Below, piece by piece: positions 1 through 10,884 of a stretch of DNA of 64,000 bases. The DNA is taken from positions 55,021,675 to 55,085,674 of the forward strand of contig CM077162.1 of the NCBI GenBank assembly GCA_039583875.1, given 5' to 3'. The notes under the pieces were generated by a model that made no database searches, was not told the origin of the DNA, and saw nothing but the letters and a program-made list of their open reading frames with translations. The number at the start of each line of letters is the position of its first letter. Within the stretch, counting starts at the first letter, position 1. The position numbers and the translations under genes are program-made. Source of the stretch: Platanthera guangdongensis. Taxonomy: Eukaryota > Streptophyta > Magnoliopsida > Asparagales > Orchidaceae.

Positions 1-480
1 CTCCGGTGGTCGGATTGAGTACTTACATTCTCCGTCGTTACTGCAAACCAAAGCCTTGTCGTCGCCAGGGCCTGCCCCCACGCGATTGCGACCAGATTGA
101 GTACGCACGCTCTCCGGCGGTCGGATTGAGTACTTACATTCTCTGTCGTTACTACAAACCAATGCTTTGTCGTCGCTAGGGACTGCCCCCTCGCGATTGC
201 AACCGGATTGAGTGCCCACATTCTCCGGCAACCGGATTGAGTACCCACATTCTCCGGTGGTCGGATTGAGTACTTAAATTCTCCGTCGTTACTGCAAACC
301 AACGCCTTATCGTCGGCAGGGCCTTCCCCCCTCGCGATTGCAACCAGATTGAGTACCCATGCTCTCCGGCGGTCAGATTGAGTACTTATATTCTCCGGCA
401 AACTAAGTCGCGAGCAACCCTCATGTAAACTAAGCCTCGAGCAACCCTCGCGCAAACTAAGCCAAGAGCAACCCTCGTCG
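1..480. repeat. ~111-bp tandem array at the end of a Tat-type retroelement
   Basis: Units starting near 1, 112, 252 and 363 share the core ctccggcggtcggattgag followed by a tract with gtcgttactgcaaacc. Spacing is about 111 bp; one unit is about 140 bp because of an extra 29-bp segment. The array lies just past the 3' end of the antisense gene at 864-2313. The Tat element at 46.9-59.6 kb likewise has a minisatellite on that side of its antisense genes. The array runs off the left edge. Positions 481-863 hold no recognisable gene and may be the 3' flank of the antisense gene. Confidence 0.8.
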
Positions 481-863
481 CGAGCCTGGCTCATGCAACC
501 TCGCAAGGGTCTGCCCCCCTTCGGACAAAGCCGCAGACTAAAGCCGTGCAAACAAGACAGTTAAGATGACATGAAAAGAATAATGTCGAACAAAGCAACT
601 GAAATGATCCAGCAAAGGGTAAACAACACCTAAGGGCGATAACAACGAATGTCGAACAAAAAACAATACGACTGGCAAAACAACAAAATGCAAATGCACA
701 GCTGCAAAAATAAAAGGCTACCACTCATCATCCGAGCCAGAACGCTCGTCTTCAGAAACGTCTGCAAAGCTGAGCCGAATGTATCACATCCCAGACTCTT
801 GCTAACTAGGCGAAAGGCCTGCAAGACACCGCGCCGAAGCACTAGCTCATGAACATCATCCAT

Positions 864-2313
864 CTAGGGCTCCACCTCCTTGGACCAAATCTCGTCGCAA
901 CCCTCCTCTGCAATCAAACTACGGTCTCGCATGTGGTCCAGGGAGTCCAGGTATTCTGCAAGTCCTACGGCCTTCAGCTCCGACGCAAGGCTGTCGGAGG
1001 ACAGCATCTCTACTTGGGTCTTCGCCGCCTGTAGCTGAGTGTCGAGGCCGGTGACCTCCTCCCGTGCCGCCTGCAACTGGGTCTCCAAGACCAAGGTCTC
1101 CTCCTTCGAGTGCTTCAACATCTGAGTGGTCCTCTCCACCAAAGTTTTCTCCACCTTCAAAGTCGCACGTACGTCCTCTAGCTCAGACTTCAGCACCGAC
1201 CCGATACGGCAAAACCGTGCAACGTCCCAATCATGCTCCTCCTTCAAGGAGGCAAGCGAGCTCGACGTCAACCGGAGCTTCTCCTGAAGGGCAAGGTACC
1301 CATCCTTCAAACTCACATAGTGGTCATTCCAGGTTACCGCAATCTGGGCGTGAGTCTCTATCTGCACAAAGGAAAGGGCGGAAGTTAGCACCAAATAATG
1401 AAGATAACAAAAAAATCTCCATAACAAGCCAAAGCACTTACCGTATCACTCATTGCCCTCAAGGAAGAGGACATCCGAGGGTCCACTGCCTCCGAAGACA
1501 CCTAAGGAACTGGGGACGCAAGTATCTGCACCTCGGGAGTCGACTCGGGACAGGCATCAGAAGGGGCCGCCGCCGCCACCGTATCAAGGTCACCAGGAGG
1601 GGCCGCCACAGCTTTCCTCTTTCGCCCCCCTTCTTGAGAAGTCCCTACAATCTGAGCTGCGTCTGAAGAGATACCAAACCGCAGCAGGTACTTCTCCTCC
1701 ACATAGACAAAAAAATTAAAGAGTCGGTTGGCTAGTTCACGAGGCTCTAAAAACCCAAGCACCAGAGAGAATTCTCGTTCCTTCCCCCTCACTCGACCGC
1801 AGCGGTCCGGTAGCATGTCCCACGCCTCGGGAACGCCCTATGAATTCCTAACATACCCAAACAGAGTGTTCCCGTGTCGATGATCTTTTTGAGCCTCAAA
1901 CTCCAACTAACTTTTGTTGTTGCGAACCTCCACCCGTTCGCCGCCATCAGAGTGAAAGTCACACCAATCTTGGAATTGGTCCAAGGAAAGCCGTCTCCAT
2001 GCTCGTGAAAGAATGCTGCTAAGCCCATAATTCGAGCAATTACAACCGGGACAAACTGTGAAATTGGCACCCCACGGAACTTCAAGATCTCAATCACCAC
2101 CTCGCACGGCGGAAAACGGAAGCCGAATCTCAGAGAAACCTCGCAAATCGTCAGCCAACCATGAGAAGGATTCTGGACTCGCTCCTCGACACGTGGGATC
2201 CTTACCTCAAAATTAGCAGGAAGCTCATATTTCTTCCTACAAATATCCACACCGTCTTCGGTTAAAGAGGAGCGCAGTCGCATCGGACCGAAAGAGCGCT
2301 TCGAAACCTGCAC
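864..2313 (-). pseudogene. Antisense accessory gene of a Tat-type retrotransposon, spliced and decayed
   Basis: Three blocks on the minus strand form one gene model. The first (about 2310-1820) follows an intron acceptor ending tgttgtgcag. It encodes a hydrophobic helical block with the motif FGFRFPP, resembling the 'putative gypsy type transposon' family (PF04195, recalled from family knowledge, not searched). The reading frame then shifts by one phase near 1815-1850 into a second block with a basic GGRKRK stretch, ending at a donor gtaagt near 1440. The third exon starts near 1361, after an acceptor ending gtgcag, and runs to a stop at 864. It is a coiled coil rich in Glu, Leu and Lys. The same order (PF04195-like block, linker, coiled coil) occurs in the antisense gene at 54917-56905. 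The frameshift makes this copy a likely pseudogene. Function of the family is unknown. Confidence 0.6.
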
Positions 2314-2329
2314 AACACAAAAATAAAAA

Positions 2330-2650
2330 GGTCAGGTTTGCCCAAAGAGTGAAGACTTGGAGGCGCGCATCCGAGCGCAGGCAGCCCGAACGACGCGCAG
2401 GGCAAGGAAGACGCGCAAAGCAGGACTCGTGCGCACGCAGCCAAGTGCGTGCCCGACCAGGGGGCGTGCAGCCCACGCGCGCGCGGCCTGCCGCGCGCGG
2501 CCTGCCGCGTGCGTGTCCTGGGCACGTGCGGTCGGGGCACGCGCGGCCTGTCGCGCGCGAGCATCCAGCCGCGCGCACGACCGGCCGCACGCACGGTCTG
2601 GGCACGTGCGGCCTGCCACGCGTGCGGCCCGCCTCGCGCGGCCCGCCACG
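2330..2650. repeat. GC-rich imperfect short tandem repeat
   Basis: Dense imperfect repetition of gcgcggcctgcc/gcacgcgcgg-like words. It keeps all frames open and yields Arg/Ala/Pro-rich spurious proteins on both strands. Base composition differs sharply from the AT-rich DNA that begins at 2650. No coding domain seen. Confidence 0.7.
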
Positions 2651-3050
2651 TCACTAATGCCTTATATTTAGTCACTAAATAGAATCATTTTGTAAACGAA
2701 AATATTTATGTCACAAAAAATTGTTTTAGTGACGAATCTTTGGTATTGTCACTAAATATAAGGCATTAGTCACGAAATATTTTTGACACTAACAATTCCT
2801 CACGAAAGTTTTGACTTTGTGACTAAATTAGTTTTATCACTAAAATTCATTCTTTAATGACTAAATAATTTAATGTTGTCACTAAAAATACGCTGTTAGT
2901 GACTAAACATTTTGTCACTAAAGTTGTGCATTTAGTGACAAAACTTTCACTTCATCGCTAACAAGTGTCTTTAGTGACTAAGTTTTACCTTTATCATTAA
3001 ATATGGGTCTTTAGTGACGAAATATATTTTGTCACTAAATTTTTGTCTTT
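2650..3050. mobile_element. CACTA (En/Spm)-type subterminal repeat region
   Basis: About 400 bp consist of the motif tttagtgacnaaa and its complement tttngtcactaaa in both orientations, at least a dozen times. An inverted pair actaatgccttatatttagt (about 2653) and its exact complement (about 2751) lies inside. Arrays of this motif are characteristic of the subterminal regions of plant CACTA transposons. No clean CACTACAA terminus or transposase was found, so this is a remnant or a non-autonomous derivative. Confidence 0.55.
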
Positions 3051-3933
3051 AAAAGTCAATATTTTTGTGTATTGGACTCAACAAAGGAAAACGGGAAACA
3101 ATCAATGTTCATTTGGACTCCAGAAAACAACAACAGAGTGCCTCCAACAGAAATCAAACACACAACAGGAGCACTCTCTACATTCACCAACAACTCTCAA
3201 ATTGAAATCAGAAAACTTGCAAACATCAAATCTTTTCCAACATTCAACCCTTTTTATATAGGATCTGAAAAATAAACAGAAAATCAAAAGAGAGAAATCC
3301 GAACCCATGGCTTCACAATGAGCAAAACCAAATGTGTCGTGAATGGGGGAGAAATCATGGCCATGGAAGAAGCTCTGATAGGTGCGGGACTGGCAGAATG
3401 ATGCTGCGGTTGCGCATGAACATGGCCCGCAATGGGAACTTCGGAAGAAGCGGTATGCAGGCTTTTAATCACGTGCAACGACATCGTTGGGAGGGAGTAC
3501 TGGAAGCCAAGCCCCAATTGTTTGCCATGGTTGAACCGGGAGATGAGCTGTAGCTACTAACAGGAACTAGACCGGGGAATCGGGGAGGAGCGGTTTTAAC
3601 ATGGATTATATGTAATTTTCCAAACATAAACAAACAAAATAAACAGCTACGCGCACAGGCGTGCATTTAACAAAGCTCAAATTGAAATATGCAAAATAAA
3701 ATTAAAATGCAAGCTAACATAAATTGCAAAATGCAATAACTTGGGGCCGATAAAGACCGGTCGGGTGCAGCATCGGGCACTTTTGCATTGACTAAGTCGG
3801 GGCTGGTCTCCACCTATATCTCTTTTAAGTTTTACGTTTTAATAGTTTTATATTTTGTATCTTTTTAATAACATTTTACACGTTTATATTCTATCATTTT
3901 ATGTTGATTTTAGGGTACGAAATGGAGTAATGA
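3051..3933. other. No recognisable gene
   Basis: Short open frames of 60-77 codons occur on both strands but show no recognisable domain and overlap one another. The DNA becomes AT-rich after 3600. It may be part of the same DNA transposon as the repeats at 2650-3050; that is a guess. Confidence 0.4.
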
Positions 3934-4223
3934 TTTTTTAGATTACACATTATTAATTTGATGAACTTTTGGCTGGTAGAGGAGGAACTAATGCCAAAGC
4001 TCACATATGATGATCTAAAAAGTGAAATTTATAATGAAGACGATATCTCAATAGTTGCAGAACAAAACATTAATACTACAATACCAACTCAAAGTAAGTG
4101 TATACCTACATGTCAATATTATGTATAATTATATGGTTTAAATATAAGTTATTTCATAATTTAATTATATATATTGAACTTTCAGATGATGAACAAATAG
4201 GTATTACTAAACCATTTGTTGAG

Positions 4224-5313
4224 GGCCGTTATGTTGCCTCCCTCGCATACATGGCCCAGTTTGACGGGGCTTGTAGGGACTTCAGCTGACTATGGAAGCT
4301 GAAGCTTCACCCGCGAGAGCAGATGTTTTGGTGGCGGCTCCTTTGGGATGCGATCCCCACCCGGGCGTGGCTTGACCGTCAGGATCTTACTGCTGAGCGG
4401 GGATGTCCTTGGGGTTGCACATCTGAGGAGACCCGAGACCATCTGGTCTCGGACTGCTGTACTATTTGACCAATCGGGACGCTCTTCTGCGTTGGGGATA
4501 CAGTATGTCTTCCTTCTCCAGCTAGGATACTGCGCGAGAGCTTCTCTCCTCTGCCTCGGTCGGCGCGCTTGGTACCGCAAGGGTTTTTTGCTGTGCGGTG
4601 TACCAGGCCTGGCGTGGCCGCAACGCCAAGGTCCACCATGGCGAGGTGGCAACCTTTACTGTCATGGCAGCGACCATTGTTGAGACCCCCTCCATTATGT
4701 GAACTCTACCACTCCAGGGGCACTAGGGTATCACCCAGCCTCGCCAGCTGTCGACACCACTCTTCTGGTGCCCCCCTCCCCCTGGATGGATAAAGTTCGA
4801 TGTGGATGGCTCTCTCTCCCCGTCCGAGCTTGCTGGCCTTGGGATGGTGGCCCGCGATGACCGGGGTGCTCCCATCTTTGCTGTTGGGTCCCCTCTGTTG
4901 CACTGGGATCCTGGGGGAGTGGAGATGGAGGTGGTCTTGGCTCTCCATAATCATATCCCGCCGTCATTATATGGGGTACGCGGGGCTATTGTGGAGGGCG
5001 ACTGTTCGTCCCTTATGGACAAGTGTGCTGCTGGTTTGCGACGGGGCGACTGGAACGTGACGGTGGATGGCGAGGAGGACTTTTCTTTTCTGAGCGGCCT
5101 CCCCCAACTTCGGTTCTAGCATATTGGCCAGGAGGCCAATAGAGCTGCCAATTTTTGTGCTCGTTTTGCCCTACGGGGAAACTTTGTATGGTTTGATGTT
5201 GATAGCACCCATTCTGAGTTTGCCGAACTTGTTCGTGCAGACTTGGTTGGCATTCTGTAGTTTTGTTTTCCTTTTTGTTTTTTAATTTTATGCTATATGT
5301 ACTTTTCAAAAAA
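4224..5313 (+). mobile_element. 5'-truncated L1-type LINE insertion
   Basis: The segment encodes the last two domains of a plant L1-type LINE ORF2 and ends in a short A-rich tail at about 5308-5316. It is bounded by a 15-bp target-site duplication: aaaccatttgttgag at 4209-4223 and aaaccatctgttgag at 5314-5328, with one mismatch. Endonuclease and reverse transcriptase domains are absent, as usual for incomplete reverse transcription. Confidence 0.8.
4286..5259 (+). pseudogene. LINE ORF2 C-terminus: zf-RVT plus RNase H-like domain
   Basis: From about 4289 the frame reads a zinc-binding RT-associated motif (zf-RVT type): a Trp-rich MFWWRLLWDAIPTRAW stretch, then CPWGC, then RDHLVSDC, so the Cys-Cys-His-Cys ligands are present. 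An in-frame stop and frameshifts follow (about 4465-4790). From about 4794 an RNase H-like domain (RVT_3 type) begins with KFDVDGSL, continues through GLGMVARDDRGAP, and ends after an in-frame stop with HIGQEANRAANFCARFAL. The last stop is at about 5259. The protein is dead as read. Confidence 0.75.
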
Positions 5314-5328
5314 AAACCATCTGTTGAG

Positions 5329-6081
5329 CACACTGACTTAGAGAATTTTGGAGATGAGCGTATTGCGAATTTGATGGTGTTGGCAATGACTTTGGTGGAG
5401 AATTTGATTTTGAATTATTAAACTATGATTTGAATTTGGGATAAATAATCATATATTACTAGATCATTACTATTTAGAAACATCATTTTATAATTTCTAT
5501 GCAACAGTGTCGCAAAATATTATTATCTAATGTTGTGTTTCATGATATGTAATATATTTGACTTTTGAAAATACGACATAAATATATAACTTCTTCTTTA
5601 ATGATTTTATAATTTGTTTTATAATTTTACTCATTTAAAGTTTACTAAAATAATAATATAAATGTATAATACAATATCGTGATTAAATTCCGGTCTGACC
5701 GTCGGACCAACCGGCCCAACCAGTCGGACCTTGAATCTTTGATCTGATAGATTAGATCTTCGATCCCATTCTTAAAAGCTTGATTTTTTTTGCTCAACCA
5801 TGTTATGTCGTTCGAAGCATCCTGGGTGGTTGTCAAAGTGGAACTACCTCCCTGTTGTCCCTGGCTTGGGTTTATAGGCAAACCCTAGGTTCAATACGGG
5901 TATCGGATATCCCAGTATCCGAACCAAACCTGTTAAGGCTTCGAGTCCATTATATATCTAAATATACATTAATAATCTCCTCCAATATTTGTGACATATA
6001 ACGTTTACGTTTCAGAGTGATGGAAAGTAGATAATATTAAAATTCAAACTTTACATTTTATCTAGAGAAAATTATGCAACT
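5329..6081. other. AT-rich intergenic DNA with one dispersed repeat
   Basis: Apart from the last codons of the split gene (to about 5445) and the dispersed repeat at 5797-5970, I see no gene. A short cluster of ggtccgac-like words on both strands sits at 5690-5725. The right end, caact at 6077-6081, is the left target duplication of the copia element. Confidence 0.5.
5797..5970 (+). repeat. Dispersed repeat, copy 1 (~170 bp)
   Basis: The stretch from ttatgtcgttcgaagcat to the attatatatc near 5956 is closely similar in the same orientation to 42684-42850. Shared words include aggttcaata, ggcaaacc and ggatatc/agatatc. Homology stops at both ends, so it behaves as a small interspersed repeat of unknown class. 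Confidence 0.7.
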
Positions 6082-6455
6082 TGTTAGAAAGTAGCGAAAA
6101 GAAGCGAAAAGTAGAGAACAAGCCGAATAAACTTTTGAATAATTGAAATTTTATTATCCAAAAAAGATAACTATTACAAAGGTATGCCCTCCCTTATATA
6201 GAATGGAGGAGAGAAGAGAGAATACAAATAAGAGATGTGGGACTAAAAATTTACAAGCTAAGCGGACTGTACAAAGTAAACCGCACAGGCCGCGCGGTTA
6301 GACAGAAGGACTAACCGCACGGCTACAATAAGAGAAGCAGAGAGGTCGCCTGTGAAGATTGCTAGACCGCCCGGTTTACAAGGCGCCGAGTCAAACCGCC
6401 AGACCGCGCGGTCTCCAACCCGCCAAGACAGACCACCCGGTCACCAACTTCAACA
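6082..6455 (-). repeat. 3' LTR of the copia element
   Basis: 374 bp, tgttag...ttcaaca on the plus strand. Nearly identical to 10506-10879. Confidence 0.95.
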
Positions 6456-6468
6456 CTCCCCCTCAAGC
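6456..6468 (-). other. Polypurine tract of the copia element
   Basis: The minus strand reads gcttgagggggag immediately before the 3' LTR, the usual plus-strand priming site position. Confidence 0.8.
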
Positions 6469-9400
6469 TGGAGCATATATATCAATCATGCCCAGCTTGT
6501 CGCAAACATGCAGAAACGAGGCGGAGACTGGCTTGGTGAAGATGTCAGCTAGCTCTTTATTAGACGTGACAAACAGAGTGCAAATTTGTTCTTTTAAAAT
6601 CTCTTCACGAATGAAATGGCAGTCAACCTCAATGTGCTTTGTTCTTTCATGGAATACCGGGTTTTTGGAGATGTATATGGCGGCCTTGTTATCACAGAAC
6701 ATAGGAAGAGGATGGTTGTACACCTCTCCTAAATCTAGCATGAGAGCCCGCAACCATTTCAACTCACAAGTGGTTGACGCCATACTGCGATACTCAGCTT
6801 CTGCACTGGACCTGGAGACAACAGACTGCTTTTTGCTCTTCCAGCTCACCAGATTTCCCCCAACAAAGGTGCAAAAACCTGAGGTAGACTTGCGATCCCC
6901 TTTGTCATCAGCATAACTTGCATCTGAGTAGGCTTCAATCCTCAGATGACCATTCTTCTGAAACAGTAATCTTTTCCCAGGCGCTGCTTTGACATATTCC
7001 AAGATCCGCAAGGCGGACTGTAGATGACATTCCCTAGGCGCTTGCATGAATTGACTCACCTTGCCCACAGCATAGGAAATGTCGGGTCTGGTCACTGTGA
7101 GATATATGAGCTTACCAACCAGACGCCTGTACCGCGAACTATCTGAAAGAGGAGGCGAATCATCTGTTCAGGTTTTGTCCTCCCCAATAGCCATGGGGCA
7201 TCGGGCAGGTTTAGCTCCAGTCAATCCTGCCTCTTTTAAAAGATCAAGGGCATACTTACGCTGAGAGAGAACTAAGGAGTCGGGCTTCCGCGAGAGTTCG
7301 ATCCCTAGAAAGTACTTTGGAGAGCCCATATCTTTAGTGATCAGATGTTGGCGAAGATGTCGCTTTGTCAGGGCTACCCCTTCCTGGTCATCGCCAGTGA
7401 GAAGAATATCATCGACGTACACAGCAAGAACAACCAGCCCAGAAGGAGTTTTGCGAATAAAGAGAGAGTGATCAGCAGAGCTTCGCACAAAACCAACAGC
7501 CGCCACAATACCGCTGAACTTGTCAAACCAAGCTCGAGGACTCTGCTTGAGGCCGTAAATTGCCTTCTGCAGCCGGCATACTCGTGTCTCCCCCTGAGCA
7601 ACATACCCAGGAGGTTGCTCCATGTAAACGGCCTCGTGAAGATCTCCATAAAGGAAGGCATTCTTGACGTCCAGCTGAGAAATCGGCCAATCCCGATTGA
7701 CGGCCACAGAGAGAAGAACCCGGATGGTGCTGAGACGAGCCACAGGGGAGAAGGTGTCAAAGTAATCAACCCCATAGGTCTGAGTAAAGCCCTTAGCCAC
7801 AAGGCGAGCCTTATACCGATCCACAGTGCCGTCTGGGCTAAATTTGACCACAAAGACCCAGCGACAGCCAACAACATCAGTACCAAAGGGAGGAGGAACA
7901 AGAGTCCAGGTACCCCGCTCAGTGAGGGTCGCCATTTCCTCATCCTTGGCCATCTTCCAGTGAGGAATAGCAAGGGCCTCCTGATAGGAGCGGGGTGTGG
8001 CAGTGGCAGAGATAGCCAGTGCAAATGCCCTGCGAGAAGGAGTAAGACGATCATAGGAAACAACAGCAGCAAGGGGGTGTAAGGTACACGTCCGCACCCC
8101 TTTGCGAAGAGCAATAGGAAGATCCAGGTCAGCCGGGCCCGCGGCATCCGGAGCATCCGTGGTAGAGAAAGCTGGCCCGGGAGAAGAGAGCGACGGCAGC
8201 GGAGATGAGGGAGAGGGTGGTGGAGTAGGGAGAGAGAGAGGTGGAGGAAGAAGAGGGGGTGGAGACGGTGTAGTGGTGGAGAGTGTAGGAGGAGGCGAGG
8301 GAACGAAGGGAACGGCAGGAGAATCAGAAGCTGGGAGAAGAGGAGAAGAGTCATCCGAGAAGTAGGAGGTATTCTCGAAGAAGGTGACGTCAGCAGAGAC
8401 GAACTGCTTACGAAGGACGGGATCAAAGCAACAGTAGCCTTTCTGAGTGGTGGAGTACCCCAGAAAGACACATTTGGTGGAGCGAGGGGAGAGCTTATCA
8501 CGGGTGGCAGAAGGGGTATGCACAAAGGCAGTGCATCCAAAGATTTGGAGAGGGAGAGGAAACGGCTCCTTTCCCGGATACAAAATGGAGAACGGGGTTT
8601 GGCCGTGGAGAACCGTGGAGGGGATGCGATTGATGAGGTAGCAGGCAAGGAGAACAGCATAGCCCCAATAGGAGCGAGGAACATGCATCTGGGTCATCAA
8701 GGTGCGAGCGACATCGAGCAGGTGACGGTTTTTGCGTTCGGCCACACCATTTTGTTGTGAAGTATAGACACAACTAGTTTGATGAAAAATCCCATTTTGC
8801 ATGCAGAATGTAGAGAAGTCACGAATGAGATATTCTTGGGCATTATCAGATCGAAACACTTGGATAGAAACACCAAACTGAGTTTTGATCATGAGATAGA
8901 AGGATGTCCATACAGAGAATAATTCGGAGCGATCTTTTAACAGATACACCCACGTACAACGAGAGAAATCATCAATGAACGTAACAAAATAGGAACTACC
9001 CCGACCAATGGTAAGAGTAGGAGAAGGACCCCAGATATCGGAGTGGATAAGATCAAACGGACGGGTAGAGCTACAAACGTGCTTTGGAGGGAAGGAGGAG
9101 CGGTGATGCTTGCCAAGCTGACAGGCCTCACAGTTGAGCGGAGGACTTTGAGGAGGAAGGTGGGGCAGAAGTTGACGAAGAAGACGGGGAGGAGCATGAC
9201 CAAGGCGGAGATGCCATTGGAGAAGATCTGTGGAGGTGGAGGAGAAGGTGGAAAAAGCAGAAATGTTGTCTAGGAAGTATAAGCCGTCACTCTCAGTCCC
9301 AGTAGCAATCGTCCGTTGGGAGTCCGGATCCTGAAAAGAGCAAGAAGTAGAAGTAAATGTGACGGAACACTGTAATTGCTTGCAAAGAGAGGTAACAGAT

Positions 9401-9765
9401 AATAAGTTGCACGGGAACTGTGGCACGTAAAGAGTATCCGTCAAGTGAAGAGACGGAGTGACATGAACTAGCCCTGTTCCATGAACTGATGATGAAGAGC
9501 CGTCAGCGAGAGTAACCGGGGGCAAGCGAGCATGTTTTTCTAGGAGAGAGAAACACGGGAGATGGCCGGTCATATGATTTGTAGCACCAGTGTCGATCAG
9601 CCATTTGCCCTGAGTAACAACGTGTGCACGACCAGAAGACGTGACAACCGAGGCGAATGGCGTGGAGGAGGATATGAAAGCCATGAAGGGAGGAAGAAGA
9701 AACTGCAGCGGTCTCGGTGACAGCACACCAGCGGCACGAAGGGCCACGACCAAGGTGCAGAGCAC
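6463..9765 (-). pseudogene. pol: Copia pol (protease-integrase-RT-RNase H) with one in-frame TGA
   Basis: A single reading frame of about 1,100 codons is interrupted only by TGA at 7168-7170. Domains in order: aspartic protease (WLIDTGATNHMTG, near residue 57); GAG-pre-integrase zinc finger (HLRLGH...CEACQLGKHH); integrase core (HSDIWGP, FRSDNAQEYL, NGVAERKNR, i.e. D, D, E); Ser/Pro-rich linker; reverse transcriptase (FDTFSPVARLSTIR, QLDVKNAFLYGDL, catalytic YVDD in AVYVDDILLTGDD). After the TGA comes RNase H (EAYSDASYADD, SAEAEYRSMA). The gene order PR-INT-RT-RH is diagnostic of copia. The ATG at 9765 is the first in frame, and no gag zinc knuckle precedes it. The stop falls between RT and RNase H, so RT is intact but RNase H needs readthrough or reversion. 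Confidence 0.92.
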
Positions 9766-9925
9766 AAGCCGCGCGACTAAACCAGGAGGTCGCGGCGACT
9801 AACAAGCAGGAGCGGCTAAAGGAGAAGGGCAGAGAGGCCGCGCAAACAAGGAAGAATCCGCGAGAAACCGCGGCGGGAAAAAGGGAAGAAGCCGCGCCAA
9901 CACGAGCGGCTAGGATGCAGATCAA

Positions 9926-10190
9926 GGCACAGCGGGGAAGAAGTCGCGCGGACTGAAAAAGGCCGAGCGAACAGAAGAGAGGAGAAGAGCAGGTGACCGC
10001 GACCAAGATGCGGGTAAGAAAGGTACAACCCGCACGGTCAGGCAGATCACAGCAGTCAAGGGCACAGCGGGGAAGAGGTCGCGCGGACTGAAAAGGCCGA
10101 GCGAACAGAAGAGAGGAGAAGAGCAGGTGACCGCGACCAAGATGCGGGGGAGAAAGGAACAACCCGCACGGTCAGGCAGATCACAGCAGC
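9926..10190. repeat. Direct duplication (~135 bp) in the copia leader
   Basis: The segment beginning ggcacagcggggaag at 9926 is repeated at 10061, about 135 bp on, with a few substitutions. Both units contain gcgcggactgaaaa and gcaggtgaccgcgacc. They occupy the position where gag should be. Confidence 0.85.
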
Positions 10191-10493
10191 AAACCGCGAG
10201 TACAGAGACAACACGCGCGGACAGAGACAGACCGCAGCGACTAGGAAGTCAGAGCGGCAGGAAAGAACAAGGAGCGCGGCGACACGGAAACAGGTCACTG
10301 CGACAAAGAGCAGTAGAAGAAGAGAACCAAGAAGAAGCAAGCCGCGCGAACAGGCAGCGGACAGAGACAAGTCGCGCGGATAGAAACAAGCCGCGCGGAC
10401 AGATGAGAAGGCAAGCCGCGAACAAGTCGCAGAAAGCGGAAGACAAGCCGCGAACAACAGAGAGCGCACAGAATCAAGAGGAAATGACCGTGT

Positions 10494-10505
10494 CCTCTGA
10501 TACCA
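10494..10505 (-). other. Primer-binding site (tRNA-iMet) of the copia element
   Basis: The minus strand reads tggtatcagagg directly after the 5' LTR, matching the 3' end of plant initiator Met tRNA as in most copia elements. Confidence 0.9.
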
Positions 10506-10879
10506 TGTTAGAAAGTAGCGAAAAGAAGCGAAAAGTAGAGAACAAGTCGAATAAACTTTTGAATAATTGAAATTTTATTATCCAAAAAAGATAACTATTA
10601 CAAAGGTATGCCCTCCCTTATATAGAATGGAGGAGAGAAGAGAGAATACAAATAAGAGATGTGGGACTAAAAATTTACAAGCTAAGCGGACTGTACAAAG
10701 TAAACCGCACAGGCCGCGCGGTTAGACAGAAGGACTAACCGCACGGCTACAATAAGAGAAGCAGAGAGGTCGCCTGTGAAGATTGCTAGACCGCCCGGTT
10801 TACAAGGCGCCGAGTCAAACCGCCAGACCGCGCGGTCTCCAACCCGCCAAGACAGACCGCCCGGTCACCAACTTCAACA
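10506..10879 (-). repeat. 5' LTR of the copia element
   Basis: 374 bp. It contains ttatatagaatggagg on the plus strand and GC-rich cgcgcggt words. Partner of 6082-6455. Confidence 0.95.
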
Positions 10880-10884
10880 CAACT

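Larger units (their letters stand above)
3934..5445 (+). pseudogene. Two exon-like pieces of an unidentified gene, split by a LINE
   Basis: An open frame from 3934 runs to a donor gtaagt at 4094. A 92-nt intron (4094-4185) ends in ttcag, and the frame continues from 4186 with an acidic sequence until the LINE insertion after 4223. Past the LINE and one copy of the target duplication, the frame resumes at 5329. It reaches a stop about 30 codons later, or, after a one-phase shift, an acidic Phe/Asn/Asp-rich tail ending near 5443. Removing the intron, LINE and one duplication keeps one frame, which suggests real coding exons. The family is not recognised. Proximity to CACTA-type repeats makes a transposon-encoded protein possible. 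Confidence 0.4.
6082..10879 (-). mobile_element. Young Ty1/copia LTR retrotransposon without gag
   Basis: A complete element of 4,798 bp, transcribed leftward. It is flanked by a perfect 5-bp target duplication, caact, at 6077-6081 and 10880-10884. LTRs start tgtta and end aaca, and I count two differences over 374 bp (near 6127 and 6433). At a commonly assumed grass rate of 1.3e-8 per site per year that is about 0.2 million years; the rate is an assumption. The element has a tRNA-iMet primer site, a polypurine tract and a complete pol apart from one stop codon. The space where gag belongs (9766-10493) has no gag-like frame. Confidence 0.95.

Noticed and set aside
2237..2682. Arg/Ala/Pro-rich frames of about 100-137 codons on both strands.
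   Set aside because: Low-complexity GC-rich repeat; open in several frames with no domain.
7345..8684. Long frames overlapping the copia pol on both strands.
   Set aside because: They are shadows of a GC-rich, codon-biased pol gene; only the minus-strand frame with protease, integrase and RT motifs is real.
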